Assembly: GCA_030617525.1 (NCBI GenBank)
Contig: JAUWVG010000032.1
Coordinates: 1-11,188, forward strand
Direction: 5' to 3'
From: Candidatus Aminicenantota bacterium
GTDB taxonomy: Bacteria; Acidobacteriota; Aminicenantia; Aminicenantales; Aminicenantaceae
DNA length: 11,188 bases
In this document: in pieces, positions 1-6,052 of the stretch
Position numbering within the stretch: the stretch's first letter is position 1
Layout of the letters: each line of letters begins with the position of its first letter
The notes under the pieces: generated by a model
Seen by the model: the letters and a program-made list of their open reading frames with translations, nothing else
What the model was told of the DNA's origin: nothing
The model's database searches: none
Program-made: the position numbers and the translations under genes

Positions 1-1
1 C

Positions 2-871
2 CCTGAATTTGAAACTCTTTGTGGATTCACATCACGAATTGGAAATAAAGATCTCGCTTTTGCTCTGGAAATGAATGCCTACCTCAATCAAATGGGATTG
101 GATTCAATCTCAACGTCCGAGATCATCGGATGGATTATGGACTGTCAGGAAAAAGGACTCATCCATCCCAATGATCTGGATGGTCTGCATATCAAATGGG
201 GTGATAACGAAAAGGTCAGACAGGTCGTTGAAAAAATCGTTTACCGCCGTGGAATCGGGGATAGACTTGCAGATGGAGCCAGAAAATTCTCGATGGATTT
301 TGGCCTAGAGGCCCAAAAACTGGTCATGCAGGTCAAAGGTTTGGATATTATCTGTGGTGATCCACGGGGAATTAAAGCCTATGGGTTAACGTATGCCGTT
401 TCTTCCAGAGGTGCAGATCACTTGCGTGCAGAGCCCTATTTTGAGCTGACCGATAGAAAAACTGAAGCAAAAAAAAGATTTGGAACAGAAAAAGCTGCTG
501 ACCGGTTAGCCGAAGAAGGAAAAGCTGCGCTTGTGACTTACTCAGAAAAGATCGCTCTTCTTACGGATTCACTCACTATGTGCAAGAATATCGGATTGTG
601 TATGGATGTCCTCAATTTTGAAAATGCCGGTGCACTTCTTCATTATGGAGTGGGTGTGGATTATTCTCCCAAATACCTAAAAAAAATTCTCGGGGATTCC
701 GTCGATCTTGATTTTAAACTGAATAGGAAATTTGGTTTAAAAAAAGAAGACGATACTCTTCCTGAAAGATTCCGGAAAGAGCCGCTCAAAGAAGGACCGA
801 CAAAAGGATCAACAGTAAAAATTGAAAAAATGGTCGATGAATATTATACGCTTCATGGATGGAAGGATTGA
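2..871 (+). CDS. Aldehyde:ferredoxin oxidoreductase, C-terminal part (5' end outside window)
   Basis: This is the C-terminal half of an AOR-family enzyme. The reading frame is open from base 2, giving 289 residues, whereas full members are about 600. AORs are tungstopterin, 4Fe-4S cytoplasmic enzymes that oxidise aldehydes to carboxylic acids with ferredoxin as electron acceptor. Family hallmarks visible here are PEFETL right at the window edge, NQMGLDSIST, RGIGDRLADGARK, the pterin-contacting stretch GDPRGIKAYGLTYA followed by SSRGADH, and DSLTMCKN. The Cys codon at 591-593 in that last motif matches the fourth cluster-ligand Cys of the family; the other three ligands lie upstream of the window. 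A methionine at 71 is internal, because homology continues before it. The stop overlaps the next gene by 13 bases, which suggests one operon with the transporter. The substrate cannot be read from sequence. Confidence 0.93.
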   Translation, partial: PEFETLCGFTSRIGNKDLAFALEMNAYLNQMGLDSISTSEIIGWIMDCQEKGLIHPNDLDGLHIKWGDNEKVRQVVEKIVYRRGIGDRLADGARKFSMDFGLEAQKLVMQVKGLDIICGDPRGIKAYGLTYAVSSRGADHLRAEPYFELTDRKTEAKKRFGTEKAADRLAEEGKAALVTYSEKIALLTDSLTMCKNIGLCMDVLNFENAGALLHYGVGVDYSPKYLKKILGDSVDLDFKLNRKFGLKKEDDTLPERFRKEPLKEGPTKGSTVKIEKMVDEYYTLHGWKD

Positions 872-2199
872 AAAGAGAGACGTTTGCATCGGTCTTTGGC
901 CTTTTGATGACCATGATTGGGGTGGCCGTTGGCCTGGGTGCTATTTGGCGTTTTCCCTACATGGTTGGAAAATTTGGAGGGGCAGCTTTTGTTTTGTTTT
1001 ACATGTTGGTTGTATCCTTCATAGGAATTCCGGCTCTGATGGTCGAATGGACACTAGGCCGACATACGCAGCGGGGAACTCTTGGTGCCTATAGCAAGGC
1101 GGGACTTCCAGGTGGAAAGGTTGTTGGTGCTTTTCTTTTTATCATAGTTTTTATCGCCACGGGATACTATTCCAACGCCATAGGTTGGGTAGGATTTCAT
1201 GCGGTAGGGGAACTGGCAAAGGTTTTTCAGATTAATTTTAAGCCGGAACTCATACTGCCTCCTCAGGAAGGTTTTAACCTTACCTCTTTTGTGCTTCAGT
1301 TGATCATGACAGCGGTGGTCATTTTTTTTTGTGCCATTGTGCTGAATAAAGGATTGAGGAAGGGAATTGAAAAAACCAGCAAAGTGATCGTCCCTGCGCT
1401 TTTTATTATTTTAATTGTGATCATTTTGAGGTCGGTCACTCTACCTGGATCTGGGGAGGGAATCAGATGGTATATTGGTGGCTTCCGTTTTAACGAGCTT
1501 ACTCCATCTGTCATGGCTGCAGCTTTGGGAATGGCGTTTTTTTCTATGTCGCTGGGGGGGACTTTCATGGTCATCTATGGCTCCTACCTCAACAAAGAGG
1601 CCAAAATCCCGAAGATGGCGATATTTACCGGTCTGGGAGCAGCACTGGCTGGTATTCTGGCAGGATTTGCGATATTCCCTGCTGTTTTTTCTTTTGGATT
1701 GGAGCCAAGTTCAGGGCCAAATCTGATATTTTCTACACTGCCGCAGACCTTTTCTAAAATGCCTGCCGGGTGGCTGTTTGGCACTCTCTTCTTTGTTGGC
1801 TTGTTTGGTGCAGCCTTTTTGTCAGATATTGCTGCATTCGAAGTCCTGGTGGGGGGCATCACTGATAACACTAAAATTTCTAGAAGAAAAGCTGTTTGGG
1901 GAGCTTGTCTTATCGTTTTTTTTCTGGCTGTTCCCCCAATGATAAACTTTAAAGTTTTCGTTCCATGGGATCTTTTTTTTGGGTCGGGAATGCAGGTTTT
2001 GGGATCACTCTTGGCTGTGCTTACCGCAATTTGGTGTATTAAGAGGGCTGAACTGTTAAAAGAACTGTCAAAAGGTCAAAATAAACCGGCCCCAAAAATC
2101 CTCTACCTGTGGATGAAGTTTGCCGTACCGGCTGCCATACTTTTTGTAGGCATTAACTGGCTTCTTGAATCCGTTTTTCACACTAACATCTTTGGATAA
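859..2199 (+). CDS. Neurotransmitter:sodium symporter (NSS/SNF) family transporter
   Basis: This is a 446-residue polytopic inner-membrane protein with LeuT-fold signatures. Bacterial NSS members import amino acids or related small molecules coupled to sodium. TM1 carries AVGLGAIWRFPY (residues 23-34), followed by GGAAF and the TM2 motif GIPALMVEWTLGR (56-68). TM6 has FFSMSLGG (227-234), TM7 ends in AIFPAVFSFG (271-280) and TM8 has AAFLSDIAAFEVLVGG. About eleven or twelve hydrophobic segments are apparent. By eye alignment to LeuT, two TM1 asparagines (LeuT N21 and N27) are Val and Ala here, and LeuT T354 in TM8 appears as Leu, so sodium coupling may be altered. The chosen start, ATG 859, overlaps the AOR gene. 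An in-frame TTG at 868 that shares bases with the AOR stop (TTGA) is an alternative. Neither has a convincing Shine-Dalgarno sequence, consistent with translational coupling. The substrate is unknown. Confidence 0.93.
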   Translation: MEGLKRETFASVFGLLMTMIGVAVGLGAIWRFPYMVGKFGGAAFVLFYMLVVSFIGIPALMVEWTLGRHTQRGTLGAYSKAGLPGGKVVGAFLFIIVFIATGYYSNAIGWVGFHAVGELAKVFQINFKPELILPPQEGFNLTSFVLQLIMTAVVIFFCAIVLNKGLRKGIEKTSKVIVPALFIILIVIILRSVTLPGSGEGIRWYIGGFRFNELTPSVMAAALGMAFFSMSLGGTFMVIYGSYLNKEAKIPKMAIFTGLGAALAGILAGFAIFPAVFSFGLEPSSGPNLIFSTLPQTFSKMPAGWLFGTLFFVGLFGAAFLSDIAAFEVLVGGITDNTKISRRKAVWGACLIVFFLAVPPMINFKVFVPWDLFFGSGMQVLGSLLAVLTAIWCIKRAELLKELSKGQNKPAPKILYLWMKFAVPAAILFVGINWLLESVFHTNIFG

Positions 2200-2209
2200 G
2201 AAAAAATCT

Positions 2210-2493
2210 TAACCTGGATAATCCACGGGCCGAGGTTGCTGCAAATGCGAGTTATCGGCCTATGAAGCTGTGGTTGTCGTAACGAACGATCGCAGAGAGT
2301 GTGGTGACCTAACCTTGTCATCGCGAGCAGAGCGAAGCGATCTCTACAAATGAGATTGCTTCGTCATTTCATTTCTCGCAATGACAGGCCGACATTATAT
2401 ATAAACTGGGCTACAAACAAAGTAATGATCTTGGATATTGCCATCAATCACTCAATCAAGTCTATTTCATTGGAAAAAATGTGGCTGTCGGCA
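2210..2493. repeat. Dispersed repeat family 1, copy A
   Basis: This 284-base intergenic block lies between the convergent NSS and yraN genes and is homologous along its length to 5704-6011. Shared landmarks in the same order are AACYTGG near the left end, CGAGGTTGCT, a perfect 29-base identity (2282-2310 here, 5767-5795 in copy B), GAGATTGC, a GCYGACA box, ACAAACAA, TCTTG, ATTGG and a terminal GTCGGCA. No reading frame is conserved between the copies, so it is non-coding. It appears composite: a unique left part, an inner inverted-repeat element (2316-2386) and a 105-base right part bounded by inverted GCCGACA/TGTCGGC. It accounts for the whole gap between the two genes. Confidence 0.85.
2316..2386. 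mobile_element. MITE-like inverted repeat (TGTCATYGCGAG type)
   Basis: A 71-base palindromic element. The left arm begins TGTCATCGCGAG and ends GCGATCTC (2316-2344); after a 7-base spacer the right arm begins GAGATTGC and ends CTCGCAATGACA (2352-2386). The outer 12 bases of each arm pair with one mismatch, as do the inner 8 bases. The terminal sequence matches a very common bacterial dispersed repeat type that I recall from many genomes. No transposase is encoded, so it would be non-autonomous. It lies inside family 1 copy A; a degenerate right arm of the same element is present in copy B at 5818-5851. Confidence 0.7.
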
Positions 2494-2512
2494 GTTTTTA
2501 TAGATTATTCAG

Positions 2513-2878
2513 TTAAAAGGCATTTTTGATGTGCGAGATAGTATATCCCTTTTCATTGTAAGTGAGGGAGAGCACATCAAATCTGCACTCCACATCCTGA
2601 ATATTGTGTAAGGTGCAGTATCCTAAAGCGACTTTCTTCAGCTGTTTTTGTTTTGCGGGAGTGAGGGCCTCTTCAGGAAATCCAAATTTATGGCTTCTTC
2701 GAGACTTGACTTCTAAAAAGACGAGTGTCTTCCGGTCATAGGCTATGATATCGATTTCTCCCCGTAAGAAACAAAAGCCCTGTTCGACGATCCTGAAATT
2801 ATTTTTTTTAAGAAACTTCAGGGCTGCTTTTTCTCCAGCTATTCCTAATTTATGAGAAGAGACCTCTTTTATCTTCAA
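2513..2878 (-). CDS. yraN: YraN/UPF0102 family protein (predicted endonuclease-like fold)
   Basis: This is a 121-residue cytoplasmic protein of the YraN (UPF0102) family, usually about 115-125 residues. The family has a PD-(D/E)XK nuclease-like core and no firmly established cellular role, though links to recombination or DNA processing have been suggested. Visible motifs from the chosen start are KLGIAGEKAAL (10-20), the GEIDII core with D43, and LVFLEVKSR with E57 and K59, followed by FGFPEEALTPAKQKQL. These form the D...ExK catalytic pattern. The chosen start is TTG at 2878, four bases after the cysS stop, because the conserved domain begins about ten residues later and the length fits the family. 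An ATG at 2911 would add 11 residues and overlap cysS by 29 bases. It is co-directional with cysS and likely cotranscribed. Confidence 0.88.
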   Translation of the reverse strand: MKIKEVSSHKLGIAGEKAALKFLKKNNFRIVEQGFCFLRGEIDIIAYDRKTLVFLEVKSRRSHKFGFPEEALTPAKQKQLKKVALGYCTLHNIQDVECRFDVLSLTYNEKGYTISHIKNAF

Positions 2879-2882
2879 GGCG

Positions 2883-4277
2883 TTATTTTTTCTTCCAGCG
2901 AACTGTCCCATCTTTGGTATCTTCGAGAATGATTCCCAAAGCGTAAAGCTCATCGCGGATCTGATCAGAAAGCTTGAAGTTTTTTTCTGTCCTTGCCTTC
3001 TGTCTGGCTTTGATCTTATCAAGAATTTCAGGGGGCAAGTTGTCCTCGTTGTCTTCTTTCAGGACACCTAGAATAGTATTGATGTTGTTGACGGCCGAAA
3101 TGATTTTCGCTGAATCCCTGGAACAGATTTCATCTCTGGAAATCATCACATTGAATCGTTTGATCATCTCAAAAAAAGCTGTAAGAGCCACAGAAATATT
3201 AAGATCGTCGCACAGTCCTGATGTGAATCTCTTCATCATTGTGTCGATATGCTTGTTAACTTCTACATTCTCTCCCTCTTTAAAAGGCCGATTTTTGAGC
3301 TCATAGAGGAAATCTTTAATCCTCTGCACAGAAGACTGGGCCTGCCCGCATGCATCAAAAGTGAAGTTGAGCATTTTTCTGTAATGCGTGGACAGCAGCA
3401 GTAATCTCAATGCCATGGGATCTATCCCTTTATTTTTCAGATCTTTAAGTGTGTACTGATTCCGTTTTGACTTGGCCATTTTTTCGCCATCGACAATGAG
3501 ATGATGGCAGTGGATCCAGAAGTTGACAAAGGAGTGCCCGGATGCAGCTTCCGATTGAGCGATTTCGTTTTCATGATGGGGGAAGATATTGTCCACTCCG
3601 CCGCAGTGGATGTCGAAGGTTTCACCCAGGTACTTTGAACTCATTGCTGAACACTCGATATGCCAACCCGGTCTTCCATCACCAATCTCGGTTTCCCAAA
3701 AGGGTTCGCCGGTTTTTTTCTCTTTCCAGAGAGCAAAGTCATGGACGTTTTCCTTTTTGTATTCATCGGAATCCACTCTTTCTCCTGGTCTCAGTTCACT
3801 CAGCTCTATCTTTGAAAGACGACCGTAATCCGGATATTTCTCAATGCTAAAATAAATCGATCCATTTTTTCTGTAGGCGATTCCTTTGTCCAGAAGACGT
3901 TGAATGAGCTTGATCATTTCGGGGATGTGGTCTGTTGCTCGCGGATAATAATCCGCTTTGAGGATATTCAAAGTTTCCAGATCACTAAAAAAGGCATCGA
4001 TATATTTTTTCGTGTACTCTTGAATCGGCACACCTTCCGCTTGAGCTCCAATAATTGTTTTGTCATCCACATCGGTAATATTCATCACGTGTGTGACTTC
4101 GAATCCGAGGAAAAGGAGCAAACGTTTGAGCAGGTCTTCAAACATATAGGCCCGGTAGTTGCCTATATGAGCGTAATCATAGACTGTAGGACCACAGGTG
4201 TAGAGTTTAACCTGTCCTTTTTCCAGGGATCGAAAGGATTCTATTTTTCCGGAAAGAGTATTAAAAAGCTTAAGCAT
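2883..4277 (-). CDS. cysS: Cysteinyl-tRNA synthetase
   Basis: This class I aminoacyl-tRNA synthetase charges tRNA-Cys with cysteine in the cytoplasm. The 464 residues match the usual length. The N-terminus MLKLFNTLSGK is typical of the family and fixes the start at 4277; the frame stays open upstream to 4430 but that part has no family similarity. The HIGH-type signature is HIGN (37-40) and the KMSKS loop is KMAKS (266-270). The expected zinc ligands are C28 (YTCGPTVYD), C209 (WHIECSAMS), H234 and E238 (FPHHENEIAQSEA). The C-terminal anticodon-binding helical region ends in RWKKK. It is transcribed divergently from the LKR gene across a 118-base spacer, and is followed by yraN after four bases. 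Only a weak AGGG lies before the start codon, and a promoter-like -10 sits very close to it. Confidence 0.97.
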   Translation of the reverse strand: MLKLFNTLSGKIESFRSLEKGQVKLYTCGPTVYDYAHIGNYRAYMFEDLLKRLLLFLGFEVTHVMNITDVDDKTIIGAQAEGVPIQEYTKKYIDAFFSDLETLNILKADYYPRATDHIPEMIKLIQRLLDKGIAYRKNGSIYFSIEKYPDYGRLSKIELSELRPGERVDSDEYKKENVHDFALWKEKKTGEPFWETEIGDGRPGWHIECSAMSSKYLGETFDIHCGGVDNIFPHHENEIAQSEAASGHSFVNFWIHCHHLIVDGEKMAKSKRNQYTLKDLKNKGIDPMALRLLLLSTHYRKMLNFTFDACGQAQSSVQRIKDFLYELKNRPFKEGENVEVNKHIDTMMKRFTSGLCDDLNISVALTAFFEMIKRFNVMISRDEICSRDSAKIISAVNNINTILGVLKEDNEDNLPPEILDKIKARQKARTEKNFKLSDQIRDELYALGIILEDTKDGTVRWKKK

Positions 4278-4284
4278 AACCCTA

Positions 4285-4313
4285 TTATTAAAAATTTCAA
4301 TCGGATGAGTCAA
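4285..4313 (-). promoter_or_regulatory. Putative sigma-70-type promoter of cysS
   Basis: On the minus strand, TTGACT (4313-4308) is separated by 17 bases from TAATAA (4290-4285), or by 18 from AATAAT. Both boxes are close to the -35 and -10 consensus. The predicted transcription start would fall around 4278, directly at the cysS start codon at 4277, implying a leaderless or nearly leaderless message. This is a consensus match by eye only. Confidence 0.45.
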
Positions 4314-4359
4314 CCTGCAAATTGAAGTTAGATTTAGTCTTGCTTGACTGTAAGTATTA

Positions 4360-4368
4360 TGTGATAAT
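4360..4368 (+). promoter_or_regulatory. Putative extended -10 promoter of the LKR gene
   Basis: TGT-GATAAT at 4360-4368 fits an extended -10 (TGn plus a 5/6 match to TATAAT), placed about 27 bases before the LKR start codon. A TTGACT at 4344-4349 is only 13 bases from this -10, too close for a standard -35, so the extended -10 reading is preferred. The evidence is weak. Confidence 0.3.
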
Positions 4369-4395
4369 TCATGTCCGTTTGAAGATAAAAAAACC

Positions 4396-5706
4396 ATGAC
4401 AATCTGCATCGGTCTACGGAGAGAAGACAAAAATAGATGGGAGCGACGGGTTCCTTTGATCCCCTCTCATGTAAAAGAACTCTTGGGAGAACACCTTGTT
4501 TCAATCTTTCTTCAACCTTCCGTGAACCGGATATTTTCAGATGAAGATTATCTTCAGGTGGGAGCGACTATACAGGAGGACCTCTTTTCCTGTCCAATAA
4601 TATTGGGTATTAAAGAAATCCCCGTCTCTTTTCTTCAGGAAAAAAAAATCTATATGTTTTTTTCCCACACGATTAAAGGGCAGCCTGATAATATGCCACT
4701 ACTTAAGAAAATGATGGAACTCCAGTGCACTTTGATTGATTACGAAAAAATTGTTGACGACAAAGATCAGCGATTGGTTTTATTTGGGAGGCAGGCCGGG
4801 CAGGCAGGAATAATCGAAACCATGTGGGCTCTCGGCCGCCGGTTGTCCTATGAAGGACTGGACAATCCTTTTTCGGTTCTCCAGCAGGCCTATTTGTACG
4901 GTAGTCTCGTCGAAGCCAAAGAAGCTTTTCAGAGGCTCGGTTGGACAATCCAAAAAAGAGGACTGGATTCATCAATGGTTCCGGCCGTGTGTGGATTTGC
5001 TGGGTATGGGAGTGTTTCGAAGGGCGCACAAGAATTATTTGACCTCCTTCCCCATGAAGAAATCGCGCCGGGAAACATCCGTTCTTTGTTTTTGAATAAA
5101 ACATTTGTGTCCAACAAATTGTATAAAGTGGTTTTTGAAGAAAAACATATGGTTGTACCCCTATCTTCCGAAAATACTTTCAAGCTTCAAGACTATTATG
5201 ATTGTCCCGAAAAATACAAATCCAATTTCGAAGCATATTTAGCTGACTTGACCATGCTGGTCAACTGTATCTACTGGACTCCGCAATACCCTAGGCTTGT
5301 GACGATTTCATCTCTAAAAAAGCTCTGGACTTCATCCCGAACACCTCGTCTAAAAGTCATTGGAGACATTTCGTGTGACATCGGTGGCGCCATAGAATGT
5401 ACCGTTCGTGCCACGAGTCCCGATAATCCAGTCTTTGTGTACGATCCCCTCGAAGAAAATGCAATTGACGGTTTTGAGGGAAGGGGAGTGTCCGTCATGG
5501 CTATCGATAATCTTCCCGCGGAAATTTCCCTTGAATCTTCCATCTCTTTCAGCCAGTCACTCAAGTCTTTGATTCCCTCCTTAGTCAGTGCAGATTATTC
5601 TAAAGATTTTGAACATTGTTCCCTTTCTCGGGCGCTGAAAAAAGCTGTTATTCTATTTAAGGGAGAATTAACTCCTGATTATAAATATTTGAATAAATAT
5701 ATTTAA
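4396..5706 (+). CDS. Lysine-ketoglutarate reductase (saccharopine dehydrogenase, lysine-forming type)
   Basis: This 436-residue protein resembles the LKR half of eukaryotic AASS. The expected reaction is condensation and reduction of lysine and 2-oxoglutarate to saccharopine with NADPH (EC 1.5.1.8), in the cytoplasm. From memory of the human protein, matching blocks are LRREDKNRWERRVPL (7-21), FFSHTIKGQ (88-96), LIDYEKIVD (113-121), the Rossmann-type loop GYGSVSKGAQ (203-212), CIYWTPQYPRL (291-301), GDISCDIGGAIE (323-334), IDNLPAE (370-376) and a YKYL-type ending (429-432). The N-terminal part corresponds to an alanine dehydrogenase/transhydrogenase N-like domain. It is a stand-alone enzyme: the SDH partner is a separate downstream gene, with a 346-base repeat-containing gap between. 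The start ATG 4396 gives the expected N-terminus; the ribosome binding site is poor (GAAG 12 bases upstream). The direction could be lysine breakdown or, less likely, synthesis. Confidence 0.9.
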   Translation: MTICIGLRREDKNRWERRVPLIPSHVKELLGEHLVSIFLQPSVNRIFSDEDYLQVGATIQEDLFSCPIILGIKEIPVSFLQEKKIYMFFSHTIKGQPDNMPLLKKMMELQCTLIDYEKIVDDKDQRLVLFGRQAGQAGIIETMWALGRRLSYEGLDNPFSVLQQAYLYGSLVEAKEAFQRLGWTIQKRGLDSSMVPAVCGFAGYGSVSKGAQELFDLLPHEEIAPGNIRSLFLNKTFVSNKLYKVVFEEKHMVVPLSSENTFKLQDYYDCPEKYKSNFEAYLADLTMLVNCIYWTPQYPRLVTISSLKKLWTSSRTPRLKVIGDISCDIGGAIECTVRATSPDNPVFVYDPLEENAIDGFEGRGVSVMAIDNLPAEISLESSISFSQSLKSLIPSLVSADYSKDFEHCSLSRALKKAVILFKGELTPDYKYLNKYI

Positions 5707-6011
5707 CTTGGTTATTCACGAGTCGAGGTTGCTATAGATGCGAGGCATCGATCCATGAAGTTCATCACGAACGATCGCAGAGAGTGTGGTGACCTCATAA
5801 TGCTTTCGCATAGACATGAGATTGCCACGTCGCTTTGCTCCTCGCAACGATTGGGTCGTAACGAAGCAGATGTGGTAAAATCGGCTTGCTCGAAGTGTAA
5901 AAAATGCTGACATTTAATAAAAATTATCTAACAAACAATGTGATAGTCTTGATTTTACTGAAAACAATTCTATAAAGTTGATATTATTGGAGATATATAA
6001 ATGTGTCGGCA
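5704..6011. repeat. Dispersed repeat family 1, copy B
   Basis: This copy starts at the LKR stop codon and fills most of the gap before SDH. It aligns with 2210-2493 in the same orientation, including a perfect 29-base identity at 5767-5795. Where copy A carries the intact 71-base inverted repeat, copy B has only a degenerate right arm (5818-5851, GAGATTGCCACGTCGC through CTCGCAACGA). The right part between GCTGACA (5906-5912) and TGTCGGC (6004-6010) is 105 bases, exactly the same length as in copy A (2388-2492). A short open frame on the minus strand across 5716-5913 has no support and differs from copy A. Confidence 0.83.
5949..5976 (+). promoter_or_regulatory. Putative promoter of the SDH gene
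   Basis: TTGATT (5949-5954) is separated by 16 bases from TATAAA (5971-5976), a reasonable sigma-70-type promoter about 75 bases before the SDH start codon. It lies inside the right part of repeat copy B; the equivalent bases in copy A do not keep the -10, so it is not an obvious property of the repeat. This is a consensus match only. Confidence 0.4.
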
Positions 6012-6040
6012 TATTTTATGAATAAGTCAAGTTAATAAAT

Positions 6041-6047
6041 GGAGGTG
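6041..6047 (+). promoter_or_regulatory. Strong Shine-Dalgarno of the SDH gene
   Basis: GGAGGTG ends five bases before the ATG at 6053. This is the best ribosome binding site in the window and fixes the SDH start. The upstream LKR gene has only a weak site, so the two enzymes may be translated at different rates. Confidence 0.75.
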
Positions 6048-6052
6048 CTATC

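Noticed and set aside
2210..2493. CRISPR array
   Set aside because: There is no tandem direct repeat with regular spacers; the repetition is an inverted repeat plus one distant copy.
2879..3022. Longer form of the yraN product starting inside cysS
   Set aside because: The added residues lie entirely within the cysS coding region and precede the conserved domain; the family length of about 120 fits a start at 2878.
4278..4430. N-terminal extension of cysS
   Set aside because: The frame is open to an ATG at 4430, but the 51 extra residues show no family similarity, overlap the LKR start, and the canonical MLKLFNTL N-terminus begins at 4277.
5716..5913. 65-residue open frame on the minus strand after the LKR gene
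   Set aside because: It lies in repeat copy B and has no ribosome binding site or counterpart in copy A.
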